The translations under genes and the position numbers were made by a program. DNA of 64,000 nucleotides, taken from assembly GCA_963924555.1 (NCBI GenBank), contig OZ004591.1, positions 5,022,001 to 5,086,000 of the forward strand, written 5' to 3'. Under the pieces are notes generated by a model, which saw nothing but the letters and a program-made list of their open reading frames with translations, was not told the origin of the DNA and did no database searches. Numbering within the stretch: position 1 is the first letter of the stretch; each line of letters starts with the position of its first letter. This stretch comes from Crambe crambe. Lineage: Eukaryota > Porifera > Demospongiae > Poecilosclerida > Crambeidae. This document shows, piece by piece, positions 55,201 through 64,000 of the stretch.

Positions 55201-58200
55201 GGAGTGAGAGCTGTGAATGGAGTAGATTCCACTCACCAGCTCAGCATCATCAGGAAATTGGAACTGGCCAGAGAGAGCTGCACTGACTCGAACAGAACAT
55301 TCTGTGACATCAGAAGGTAAGGCATTCTCGGGTAAGTGGAATTTGAAGCCATGGTCCTTCCAAGTGAAGCTGACAGCTTTTCCACAGTAGAGGAAGGAGG
55401 TTGATCCCATCACATCCATACTTCGAAGGTAATCTGTTGTTTACAGAAGACACAATTGAATGTTAGACACTTTACAGCTATGATGGAGAATACACACCAT
55501 TCACTGAAGTATCTGTAAGGAAAGTACTCTGAGTCATTGCACCAACCGAAGCATCTGTAATGATACAAAGTACATATGCTTAAAGGTATACAACTCAAAA
55601 CTCATGGAACTGATCCATTTTACATTTATTATAGCTAGTAGCTGAATAAGAATTTCATAGATGTAACTGCTTACCAGGTGGTGATAATTTTAAAACAAAG
55701 AAGTCATGAGGCTTCTTTGCACCAAGAAGGTCAATGTGATGATTTAATGGAGACCCAACATCTTTAGGACTTTTATAAACATTCAGCTTACAAAAAGATA
55801 ACTGTTTACCAGTGTTCATTCCATCAACATCATTTTTCATGATCTAAAAAAAGAAAATTCAAAATCATTTAAACACAGAGAATAGACTTACTACTGGAGC
55901 TGTCAAAGGTTGAATGGTCCACATATTAACAGCCACACCATTAATTGGGATGTTTAGTGTGATCTCACTTTGTGTGAAAGTGACTTGCTGATCAATTGCA
56001 TCATGAAGACTCTCTCTTGGAAACATCTCAAAGAGTATCTGAAGATAATAATGCTCATGTTTATACCTATACTCCCATTTGCAATGGTTACCTTGGAATA
56101 TAATTCTGCCTGTTGAATGATAGAGTATATTACAATCCAATTGCTGTCACTTTCCTTCACGTACAAAATATGTGCTCGATACAAGTTATGAGAAGTAGTG
56201 TGAAAGCGAGAGGAAAATTGACCTTTCTTCTTTCTTTTCACAATTGCAAACTTGCCGAAGCTTTTAGTCTCAATGGCCCCATACTGACTACCAACAGAGA
56301 ACATGCAATCTTCATGATAAGTGAATTGACAGGGAAATTGATCTCTGCTACTGAAAACAAAGCAAAGCTCATCAATTTCTTTCTGAGTATCGGAAGAAGA
56401 GAAGTGTTGAATTTCAAATGTCACTGTCTTGGTGAACTCCTTGGGGCTGTGGATGCAATACACACCACTCACCACCTCAGCACCATCAGGAAACTGGAAC
56501 TGGCCAGATATTGCAGCCTCCAGATGAATAGGACATTCAGAGGTAAAGGCGCCCCTTGGAAGGTGGACCTTGAAGCCATGGTCATTCCAGGTAAAGCTGT
56601 CAGCTTTTCCTTTGTAAATCAAAGAAGTTGATCCAATAACATCTATTCCTCGCTGGTAACCTGTATATGTAATTGATCTTGAGTGACTGAATAGACATAC
56701 AAAGTAGAAAAATCCAATAATGTTTCTGGTCTTACATGCACTCTATAACTTATCTCAGTACTCATACACAAAGAGCCAAAATTAAATTACATGCCATCTT
56801 CCTTTTCTTAGCCATTGCTCAGCAAATAGTTTAGTGAGGCCAGTGGAACAGAATACTATTTTCCCCCCTAGCTACGTAATTGGATGTCACATGTACTATT
56901 AATTTCTTACTATTGGCCGATTGTGCTTGCAAATAAAGTTATGTATGCTATCTTCTTGCTCTTCTCTATAGGCTTTAGTTGGCACTTCTAGTTGGAAACT
57001 CCTTGCACGGCATGGTTCTACAGTGTCATTTTTCTACTTGATATTTTTACATACATTTAAAAGTGAATAAAAGAATTAAGATTGGATCAGAGCAGATGAT
57101 GTGGTTCCACTTATTCAGTGAGCGAGTTTTCTCTATGCAACTTACATAGATCAACATTGTGAAATTTCGATATTAGCAATCACTTACCCAATATACATAA
57201 AACTAGGGTACGTATGTTTGTGTAACATATTCAATTGGCAGTTGTACTTTAACTTCTTAAGCTAATTAAGGTATTGCTGTCAGTATGAACAGCTGCATGC
57301 ATACACAGGAGGTTGTATAATGCTTACCACAAGCAAGAAAGCTAAGCACCTACAATCCGCTTAGAAAGCTAAGCACCTACAATCCACTTAGAAAGCTAAG
57401 CACCTACAATCCACTTAGGGGATCAAAGGTCAAGCAAACGTATGTGCACTCAATTTGCATGAATAGGGGGCAAGCTTGCTTCCCTCGCCAATTATGATTC
57501 TTAATAAAACTATTAAAATATGAAAAGCACTAAAGCACTAACCCCCAGTGCACACGTAAGGCACAATGTCTGCTGTTATACAGAGCTATCAAGAGTGCAT
57601 ACAATGCAAAGGTTAGCATTTATAGTACTAGTCCAGCAATCATCAGTGCTTGCATGTGCATGATACCTTGGAGATGGCCTAATGATTGTGCAGATGCACT
57701 CTAAAAAAAGCATGCAGGTAAGACAAGTAGCAGCTAGCTAACCCTAATGGCTGTAAAAAGCTTAAGTAACATGCACATGATAGATACATGCACTAGAGTA
57801 GTGGCTACTATAAAGCTATAAGTTAAAAACACTCCAGCTCAAGCTACACCACAAGAGAGCTCACCTGTAGATGAGTATGTGGATAGTTGACAAACAGTGA
57901 GCGTGCACATGTGCGCATTATATAGGCTGCAAATCTTGCCTTCTTTCAAGAATAAAGCTCAATTTAAACACTGAGGAGTATCATCTAGACATCTGACATT
58001 GAAGCACTCTAATCAGTACTGAATGTAACACACACACACATACAGATACACCAACTGAGTACTGTAACTCTTGAGCATGTGCTGAGGGTTAATCAACTAC
58101 ATTTCTTGAGTTTAGTTCAATCTACAAGGTTATTTCCTACTTGGCCCTTGGAAGAAAAACTTACTATTCATTGAAGTCTCTATACTGCTAGTCTGAGATG

Positions 58201-58385
58201 CAACATCACTACACTGGTCTGAAAAAGTTCGAGATGCGACATCACTCCACTGGTCTGAAAAAGTTCGAGATGCAGCATCACTACACTGGTCTTGAGATGC
58301 GACATCACTCCACTGGTCTGAAAAAATCTGTGATGCATCATCACTGCACTGATCTAAAATAATGAAATACACTTGTGATGATTCA

Positions 58386-58425
<40 letters not shown>

Positions 58426-61400
58426 AACAACAAACTACAGAACATACCTGTCCATATCAGCTGTTTCTCATTTCCACCCTTATCTGCATGTATGGAGTAT
58501 GAACGACCAAATTGCCCTCTGACTCTTGTATCATAACCAAACTCAGTGATTAAAGCCAATGTTACTTCCTTTTGCCCATGAAAAGCTGCTACATTGAGTG
58601 GTGTGTCATTACGACCATCTCGATCATTGACATCGGCATTGTGCTTTTGGATCAGAGTCCGAACTAGACTGATATTACCACCTTGGCATGCATTATGGAG
58701 CACTGATCGACCAAATCGCCCTCTGACTTTAGCATCACAACCAAACTCAGTGATCAAAGCCAATGCTACTTCCTCTTTCCCATAAAAAGCTGCCACATTG
58801 AGTGGTGTGTTATTTTGATCATCTCGATCATTGACATCGGCATTGTGCTTTTGGATCAGAGTCTGGACTAGACTGATATTACCACCTTGGCATGCATTAT
58901 GGAGCACTGATCGACCAATTTGCCCTCTGACTTTAGCATCACAACCAAACTCAGTGATCAAAACCAATGCTACTTTTTCATTACCTAAAGCAGCTGCTAA
59001 TATTAGTGGTGTGTTATTTTGATCATCTCGATCATTGACATCAGCATTGTGCTTTTGGATCAGGGTCCGAACTAGACTGAGATTACCACCTTGGCATGCA
59101 TTATGGAGCACTGATCGACCAAATCGCCCTCTGACATTAGCATCACAACCAAACTCAGTGATCAAAGCCAATGATACTTCTTCTTTCCCACAAAAAGCTG
59201 CTATATTGAGTGGTGTGTCATTTTGATCATCTAGATCATTGACATCGGCATTATGCTTTTGGATCAGAGTCCGAATTAGACTGATATTACCACCTTGGCA
59301 TGCATTATGGAGCACTGATCGACCAAATCGCCCTCTAACTTTAGGATCACAACCAAACTCAGTGATCAAAGCCAATGCTACTTCCTCTTTCCCACAAAAA
59401 GCTGCTACATTGAGTGGTGTGTTATTTTGATCATCTCGATCATTGACATCGGCATTGTGCTTTTGGATCAGAGTCTGGACTAGACTGATATTACCACCTT
59501 GGCATGCATTATGGAGCACTGATCGACCAATTTGCCCTCTGACTTTAGCATCACAACCAAACTCAGTGATCAAAGCCAATGCCACTTCATTACCTGAAGC
59601 AGCTGCTAATATTAGTGGTGTGTTATTTTGATCATCTCGATCATTGACATCAGCATTGTGTTTTTGGATCAGAGTCTGAACTAGACCGATATTACCACCT
59701 TGGCATGCATGATGGAGCACTGATCGACCAAATTGCCCTCTGACTTTAGCATCACAACCAAACTCAGTGATCAAAGCCAATGCTATTTCCTCTTTCCCAC
59801 AAAAAGCTGCTACATTGAGTGGTGTGTCATTTTGATCATCTCGATCATTGACATTGGCATTGTGCTTTTGGATAAAAGTCCGAACTAGACTGATATTACC
59901 ACCAGAGCATGCATTATGGAGCACTGATCGACCTAATCGCCCTTTGACTTTAGCATCACAACCAAACTCAGTGATCAAAGCCAATGCTACTTCCTCTTTC
60001 CCACAAAAAGCTGCTACATTGAGTGGTGTGTCATTTTGATCATCTCGATCATTGACATCAGCATTGTGCTTTTGGATAAAAGTCCGAACTAGACTGATAT
60101 TACCACCAGAGCATGCATTATGGAGCACTGATCGACCTAATCGCCCTTTGACTTTAGCATCACAACCAAACTCAGTGATCAAAGCCAATGCTACTTCCTC
60201 TTTCCCACAAAAAGCTGCTACATTGAGTGGTGTGTTATTTTGATCATCTCGATCATTGACATCGGCATTGTGCTTTTGGATCAGAGTCTGGACTAGACTG
60301 ATATTACCACCTTGGCATGCATTATGGAGCACTGATCGACCAATTTGCCCTCTGACTTTAGCATCACAACCAAACTCAGTGATCAAAGCCAATGCCACTT
60401 CATTACCTGAAGCAGCTGCTAATATTAATGGTGTGTTATTTTGATCATCTCGATCATTGACATCAGCATTGTGTTTTTGGATCAGAGTCTGAACTAGACC
60501 GATATTACCACCTTGGCATGCATGATGGAGCACTGATCGACCAAATTGCCCTCTGACTTTAGCATCACAACCAAACTCAGTGATCAAAGCCAATGCTATT
60601 TCCTCTTTCCCACAAAAAGCTGCTACATTGAGTGGTGTGTCATTTTGATCATCTCGATCATTGACATCGGCATTGTGCTTTTGGATAAAAGTCCGAACTA
60701 GACTGATATTACCACCAGAGCATGCATTATGGAGCACTGATCGACCTAATCGCCCTTTGACTTTAGCATCACAACCAAACTCAGTGATCAAAGCCAATGC
60801 TACTTCCTCTTTCCCACAAAAAGCTGCTACATTGAGTGGTGTGTCATTTTGATCATCTCGATCATTGACATCAGCATTGTGCTTTTGGATAAAAGTCCGA
60901 ACTAGACTGATATTACCACCAGAGCATGCATTATGGAGCACTGATCGACCTAATCGCCCTTTGACTTTAGCATCACAACCAAACTCAGTGATCAAAGCCA
61001 ATGCTACTTCCTCTTTCCCATAAAAAGCTGCCACATTGAGTGGTGTGTTATTTTGATCATCTCGATCATTGACATAGGCATTGTGCTTTTGGATCAGAGT
61101 CTGGACTAGACTGATATTACCACCTTGGCATGCATTATGGAGCACTGATCGACCAATTTGCCCTCTGACTTTAGCATCACAACCAAACTCAGTGATCAAA
61201 GCCAATGCCACTTCTTCATTACCTGAAGCAGCTGCTAATATTAGTGGTGTGTTATTTTGATCATCTCGATCATTGACATCACCTTTGTGCTTTTGGATCA
61301 GGGTCCGAACTAGACTGAGATTACCACCTTGGCATGCATTATGGAGCACTGATCGACCAAATCGCCCTCTGACTTCAGCATGACAACCAAACTCAGTGAT

Positions 61401-64000
61401 CAAAGCCAATGATACTTCTTCTTTCCCACAAAAAGCTGCTATATTGAGTGGTGTGTCATTTTGATCATCTCGATCATTGACATCGGCATTATGCTTTTTG
61501 ATCAGAGTCCGAATTAGACTGATATTACCACCTTGGCATGCATTATGGAGCACTGATCGACCAAATCGCCCTCTAACTTTAGGATCACAACCAAACTCAG
61601 TGATCAAAGCCAATGCTACTTCCTCTTTCCCATAAAAAGCTGCCACATTGAGTGGTGTGTTATTTTGATTATCTCGATCATTGACATCAGCATTGTGTTT
61701 TTGGATCAGAGTCTGAACTAGACCGATATTACCACCTTGGCATGCATGATGGAGCACTGATCGACCAAATTGCCCTCTGACTTTAGCATCACAACCAAAC
61801 TCAGTGATCAAAGCCAATGCTACTTCCTCTTTCCCATGAAAAGCTGCCACATTGAGTGGTGTGTTATTTTGATCATCTTGATCATTGACATCGGCATTGT
61901 ATTTTTGGATCAGAGTCCGAACTAGACTGATATTACCACTTTCGCATGCATTATGGAGCACTGATCGACCAAATTGCCCTCTGACTTTAGCATCACAACC
62001 GAACTCAGTGATCAAAGCCAATGCCACTTTTTCATTACCAAACGCAGCTGCTATAATGAGTGGTGTGTTATTTTGATCATCTCGATCATTGACATCAGCA
62101 TTGTGCTTTTGGATCAGAGTTCGAATTAGACTGATATTACCACCTTCGCATGCACTATGGAGCACTGATCGACCAACTTGCCCTCTGACTTTAGCATCAC
62201 AACCAAACTCAGTAATCAAAACCAATGCTACTTCCTCTTTCCCACAAAAAGCTGCTGCATTGAGTGGTGTGTCATTTTGATCATCTCGATCATTGACATC
62301 GGCAAAATGCTTTTGGATCAGAGTCCGAACTAGACTGATATTACCACCTTCGCATGCATTATGGAGCACTGATCGACAAAATTGCCCTCTGACTTTAGCA
62401 TCACAACCAAACTCAGTGATCAAAGCCAATGCCACTTCTTCATTACCTGAAGCAGCTGCTAATATTAGTGGTGTGTTATTTTGATAATCTCGATCATTGA
62501 CATCAGCATTGTGTTTTTGGATCAGAGTCTGAACTAGACCGATATTACCACCTTGGCATGCATTATGGAGCACTGATCGACCAAATTGCCCTCTGACTTT
62601 AGCATCACAACCAAACTCAGTGATCAAAGCCAATGCCACTTCTTCATTACCTGAAGCAGCTGCTAATATTAGTGGTGTGTTATTTTGATCATCTCGATCA
62701 TTGACATCAGCATTGTGTTTTTGGATCAGAGTCTGAACTAGACCTATATTACCACCTTGGCATGCATGATGGAGCACTGATCGACCAAATTGCCCTCTAA
62801 CTTTAGCATCACAACCAAACTCAGTGATCAAAGCCAATGCTACTTCCTCTTTCCCACAAAAAGCTGCTACATTGAGTGGTGTGTCATTTTGATCATCTCG
62901 ATCATTGACATCAGCATTGTGCTTTTGGATAAAAGTCCGAACTAGACTGATATTACCACCAGAGCATGCATTATGGAGCACTGATCGACCTAATCGCCCT
63001 TTGACTTTAGCATCACAACCAAACTCAGTGATCAAAGCCAATGCTACTTCCTCTTTCCCATAAAAAGCTGCCACATTGAGTGGTGTGTTATTTTGATCAT
63101 CTCGATCATTGACATCGGCATTGTGCTTTTGGATCAGAGTCTGAACTAGACTGATATTACCACCTTTGCATGCATTATGGAGCAGTGATCGACCAATTTG
63201 TCCTCTAACTTTAGCATCACTGCCAAACTCGGTGATCAAAGCCAATGCTATTTCCTCTTTCCCACATAAAACAGCAACATTGAGTGGTGTATCATTTTGA
63301 TCATCTCGATCATTGACATCAGCATTGTGTTTTTGGATCAGAGTCTGAACTAGACCTATATTACCACCTTGGCATGCATGATGGAGCACTGATCGACCAA
63401 ATTGCCCTCTGACTTTAGCATCACAACCAAACTCAGTGATCAAAGCCAATGCTACTTCCTCTTTCCCATAAAAAGCTGCCACATTGAGTGGTGTGTTATT
63501 TTGATCATCTCGATCATTGACATCAGCATTGTGTTTTTGGATCAGAGTCCGAACTAGACTGATATTACCACCAGAGCATGCATTATGGAGCACTGATTGA
63601 CCAAATTGCCCTCTGACTTTAGCATCACAACCGAACTCAGTGATCAAAGCCAATGCCACTTTTTCATTACCAAACGCAGCTGCTATAATGAGTGGTGTGT
63701 TATTTTGATAATCTCGATCATTGACATCAGCATTGTGTTTTTGGATCAGAGTCTGAACTAGACCGATATTACCACCTTGGCATGCATTATGGAGCACTGA
63801 TCGACCAAATTGCCCTCTGACTTTAGCATCACAACCAAACTCAGTGATCAAAGCCAATGCCACTTCTTCATTACCTGAAGCAGCTGCTAATATTAGTGGT
63901 GTGTTATTTTGATCATCTCGATCATTGACATCAGCATTGTGTTTTTGGATCAGAGTCTGAACTAGACCTATATTACCACCTTGGCATGCATGATGGAGCA
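51930..64000 (-). CDS. ANK-3x(ZU5-UPA-like)-Death protein lacking Roc-COR, family copy 3 (5' end outside the window)
   Basis: Exons read from the minus strand: over 64000-58448, 58353-58165, 56660-56092, 56038-55892, 55843-55675, 55554-55498, 55433-54880, 54824-54684, 54631-54460, 54397-54336, 54265-54220, 54133-54066, 54000-53961, 53825-53757, 53701-53154, 53094-52945, 52872-52704, 52624-52551, 52485-52452, possibly 52369-52352, and 52261-51930. All exons match the middle gene one for one, with GT-AG sites and kept phase; most sizes are identical. At least 54 ANK repeats lead straight into the linker at GRSYSIHADKGG|NEKQLIWT, so Roc and COR are absent with the frame kept. The layout is that of ankyrins (ANK-ZU5-UPA-Death). 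The Death exon reads LSPNWNLLAIKLHLKN and ends 17 residues beyond the middle copy. Confidence 0.78.
52352..56660 (-). CDS. three ZU5-UPA-like modules and linkers of the right gene
   Basis: ZU5 exons are 56660-56092, 55433-54880 and 53701-53154; each is followed by two UPA-like exons and Ser/Pro-rich linkers, as in the middle gene. Coding differences are few and mostly in frame: 12 nt fewer in the first ZU5 exon and 12 fewer in the last linker exon (34 against 46). The exon matching QDILAMIDDTDL has lost its acceptor; a possible replacement AAAAG acceptor at 52370 leaves an 18-nt exon, which can also be skipped without changing frame. Confidence 0.7.
57337..57417. repeat. 27-bp tandem repeat, three copies
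   Basis: The unit is GAAAGCTAAGCACCTACAATCC plus five more bases (GCTTA or ACTTA), three times in a row. It lies in the intron before ZU5 module 1 of the right gene and is absent from the same intron of the middle gene. Confidence 0.85.
58165..58353 (-). CDS. linker exon of the right gene, expanded
   Basis: It is the same exon as 30574-30449 of the middle gene, but 189 nt instead of 126. It holds five copies of the 11-12-residue unit (SDQWSDVASRTF-like). The change is a multiple of three, so phase is kept. Confidence 0.75.
58387..58434. repeat. AAC trinucleotide microsatellite
   Basis: About 15 AAC units with one interruption, in the intron just after the ANK exon. The middle gene has a shorter run at 30613-30632. 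Confidence 0.9.
58448..64000 (-). CDS. ANK exon of the right gene with the Roc-COR deletion junction
   Basis: The frame is open from the right edge to the donor ACAG|GTATG at 58448. The last ANK unit is decayed at its end (GRSYSIHADKGG in place of GRSVLHNACQGG) and joins NEKQLIWT, the exact end of exon 1 in the middle gene. About 1.9 kb coding Roc-COR is thus missing without a frame change. At least 27 doublets of 204 bp are present, with no frameshift. Confidence 0.85.
58490..64000 (-). repeat. 204-bp tandem array coding ANK doublets (right array)
   Basis: A block of 813 bp (59443-60255) is repeated at 60256-61068; both contain the same 3-bp deletion (NEVALAL in place of NEEVALAL). The adjacent units at 61885-62280 correspond to those at 3661-4056 of the left array in the same order, and the unit near 63163 corresponds to 451 and 3511. 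Confidence 0.9.

Noticed and set aside
1-64000. CRISPR-like interpretation of the regular 204-bp repeats
   Set aside because: The repeats are contiguous, coding and ANK-like, with no unique spacers, and the genome is eukaryotic.

Overview
The window looks like nuclear DNA of an early-branching metazoan, most likely a demosponge. The grounds are inference: short phase-consistent GT-AG introns, AT-rich non-coding DNA full of small foldback elements, a BEL/Pao retrotransposon, hAT (ZMYM1-like) remnants, and large genes mixing ankyrin (ANK), ROCO, ZU5 and Death domains. No operons, tRNAs, rRNAs or CRISPR arrays are visible.

The main content is a tandem family of giant minus-strand genes. The middle copy (37733 down to 23845) is complete. 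I could join 21 exons with consistent splice sites and phases into one frame of 3,536 residues: about 50 ANK repeats, a Roc GTPase domain, a COR domain, a short Ser/Asp-rich linker, three ZU5 plus UPA-like modules, and a C-terminal Death domain. The right copy (beyond 64000 down to 51930) keeps the ANK array, linker, three modules and Death domain, but Roc-COR has been removed by an in-frame deletion, leaving an ankyrin-like ANK-ZU5-Death layout. The left copy (5277 down past base 1) is the 5' ANK part of a third gene and carries a 4-bp frameshift. Degenerate pieces of the family lie at 12990-14070 (COR), 22860-23190 (COR) and 22490-22705 (Death-like), and an isolated Death exon lies at 50542-50759. 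All ANK arrays are built from a 204-bp unit (two ANK repeats) with higher-order duplications, so they are turning over quickly.

The ordinary genes are a five-exon mannose-6-phosphate isomerase (22191 down to 18407, one apparent 1-nt frameshift), one WD40 exon of a PAAF1-like gene (41028-41178, plus) with a decayed second copy near 15860-17085, and a kelch-repeat exon (46069-46554, minus).

The rest is mobile and repetitive: a 10-bp minisatellite (5925-7190); a BEL/Pao polyprotein (7353-12677); a decayed hAT (14090-15560); a 1,129-bp element with 40-bp inverted ends and a 7-bp target duplication (15878-17006); a 38-bp element made only of the same inverted ends (46642-46679); a CACTA-like transposase remnant carrying a TTAA-flanked MITE (about 41330-44450); and a nested inverted-repeat structure at 46700-49330.

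Functionally the family resembles intracellular signalling receptors: a long ANK surface for ligand or partner binding, a Roc-COR GTPase switch in some copies, and ZU5-UPA-Death output as in ankyrin, UNC5, PIDD and DAPK proteins. A role in innate immune or self-recognition signalling is inference only.
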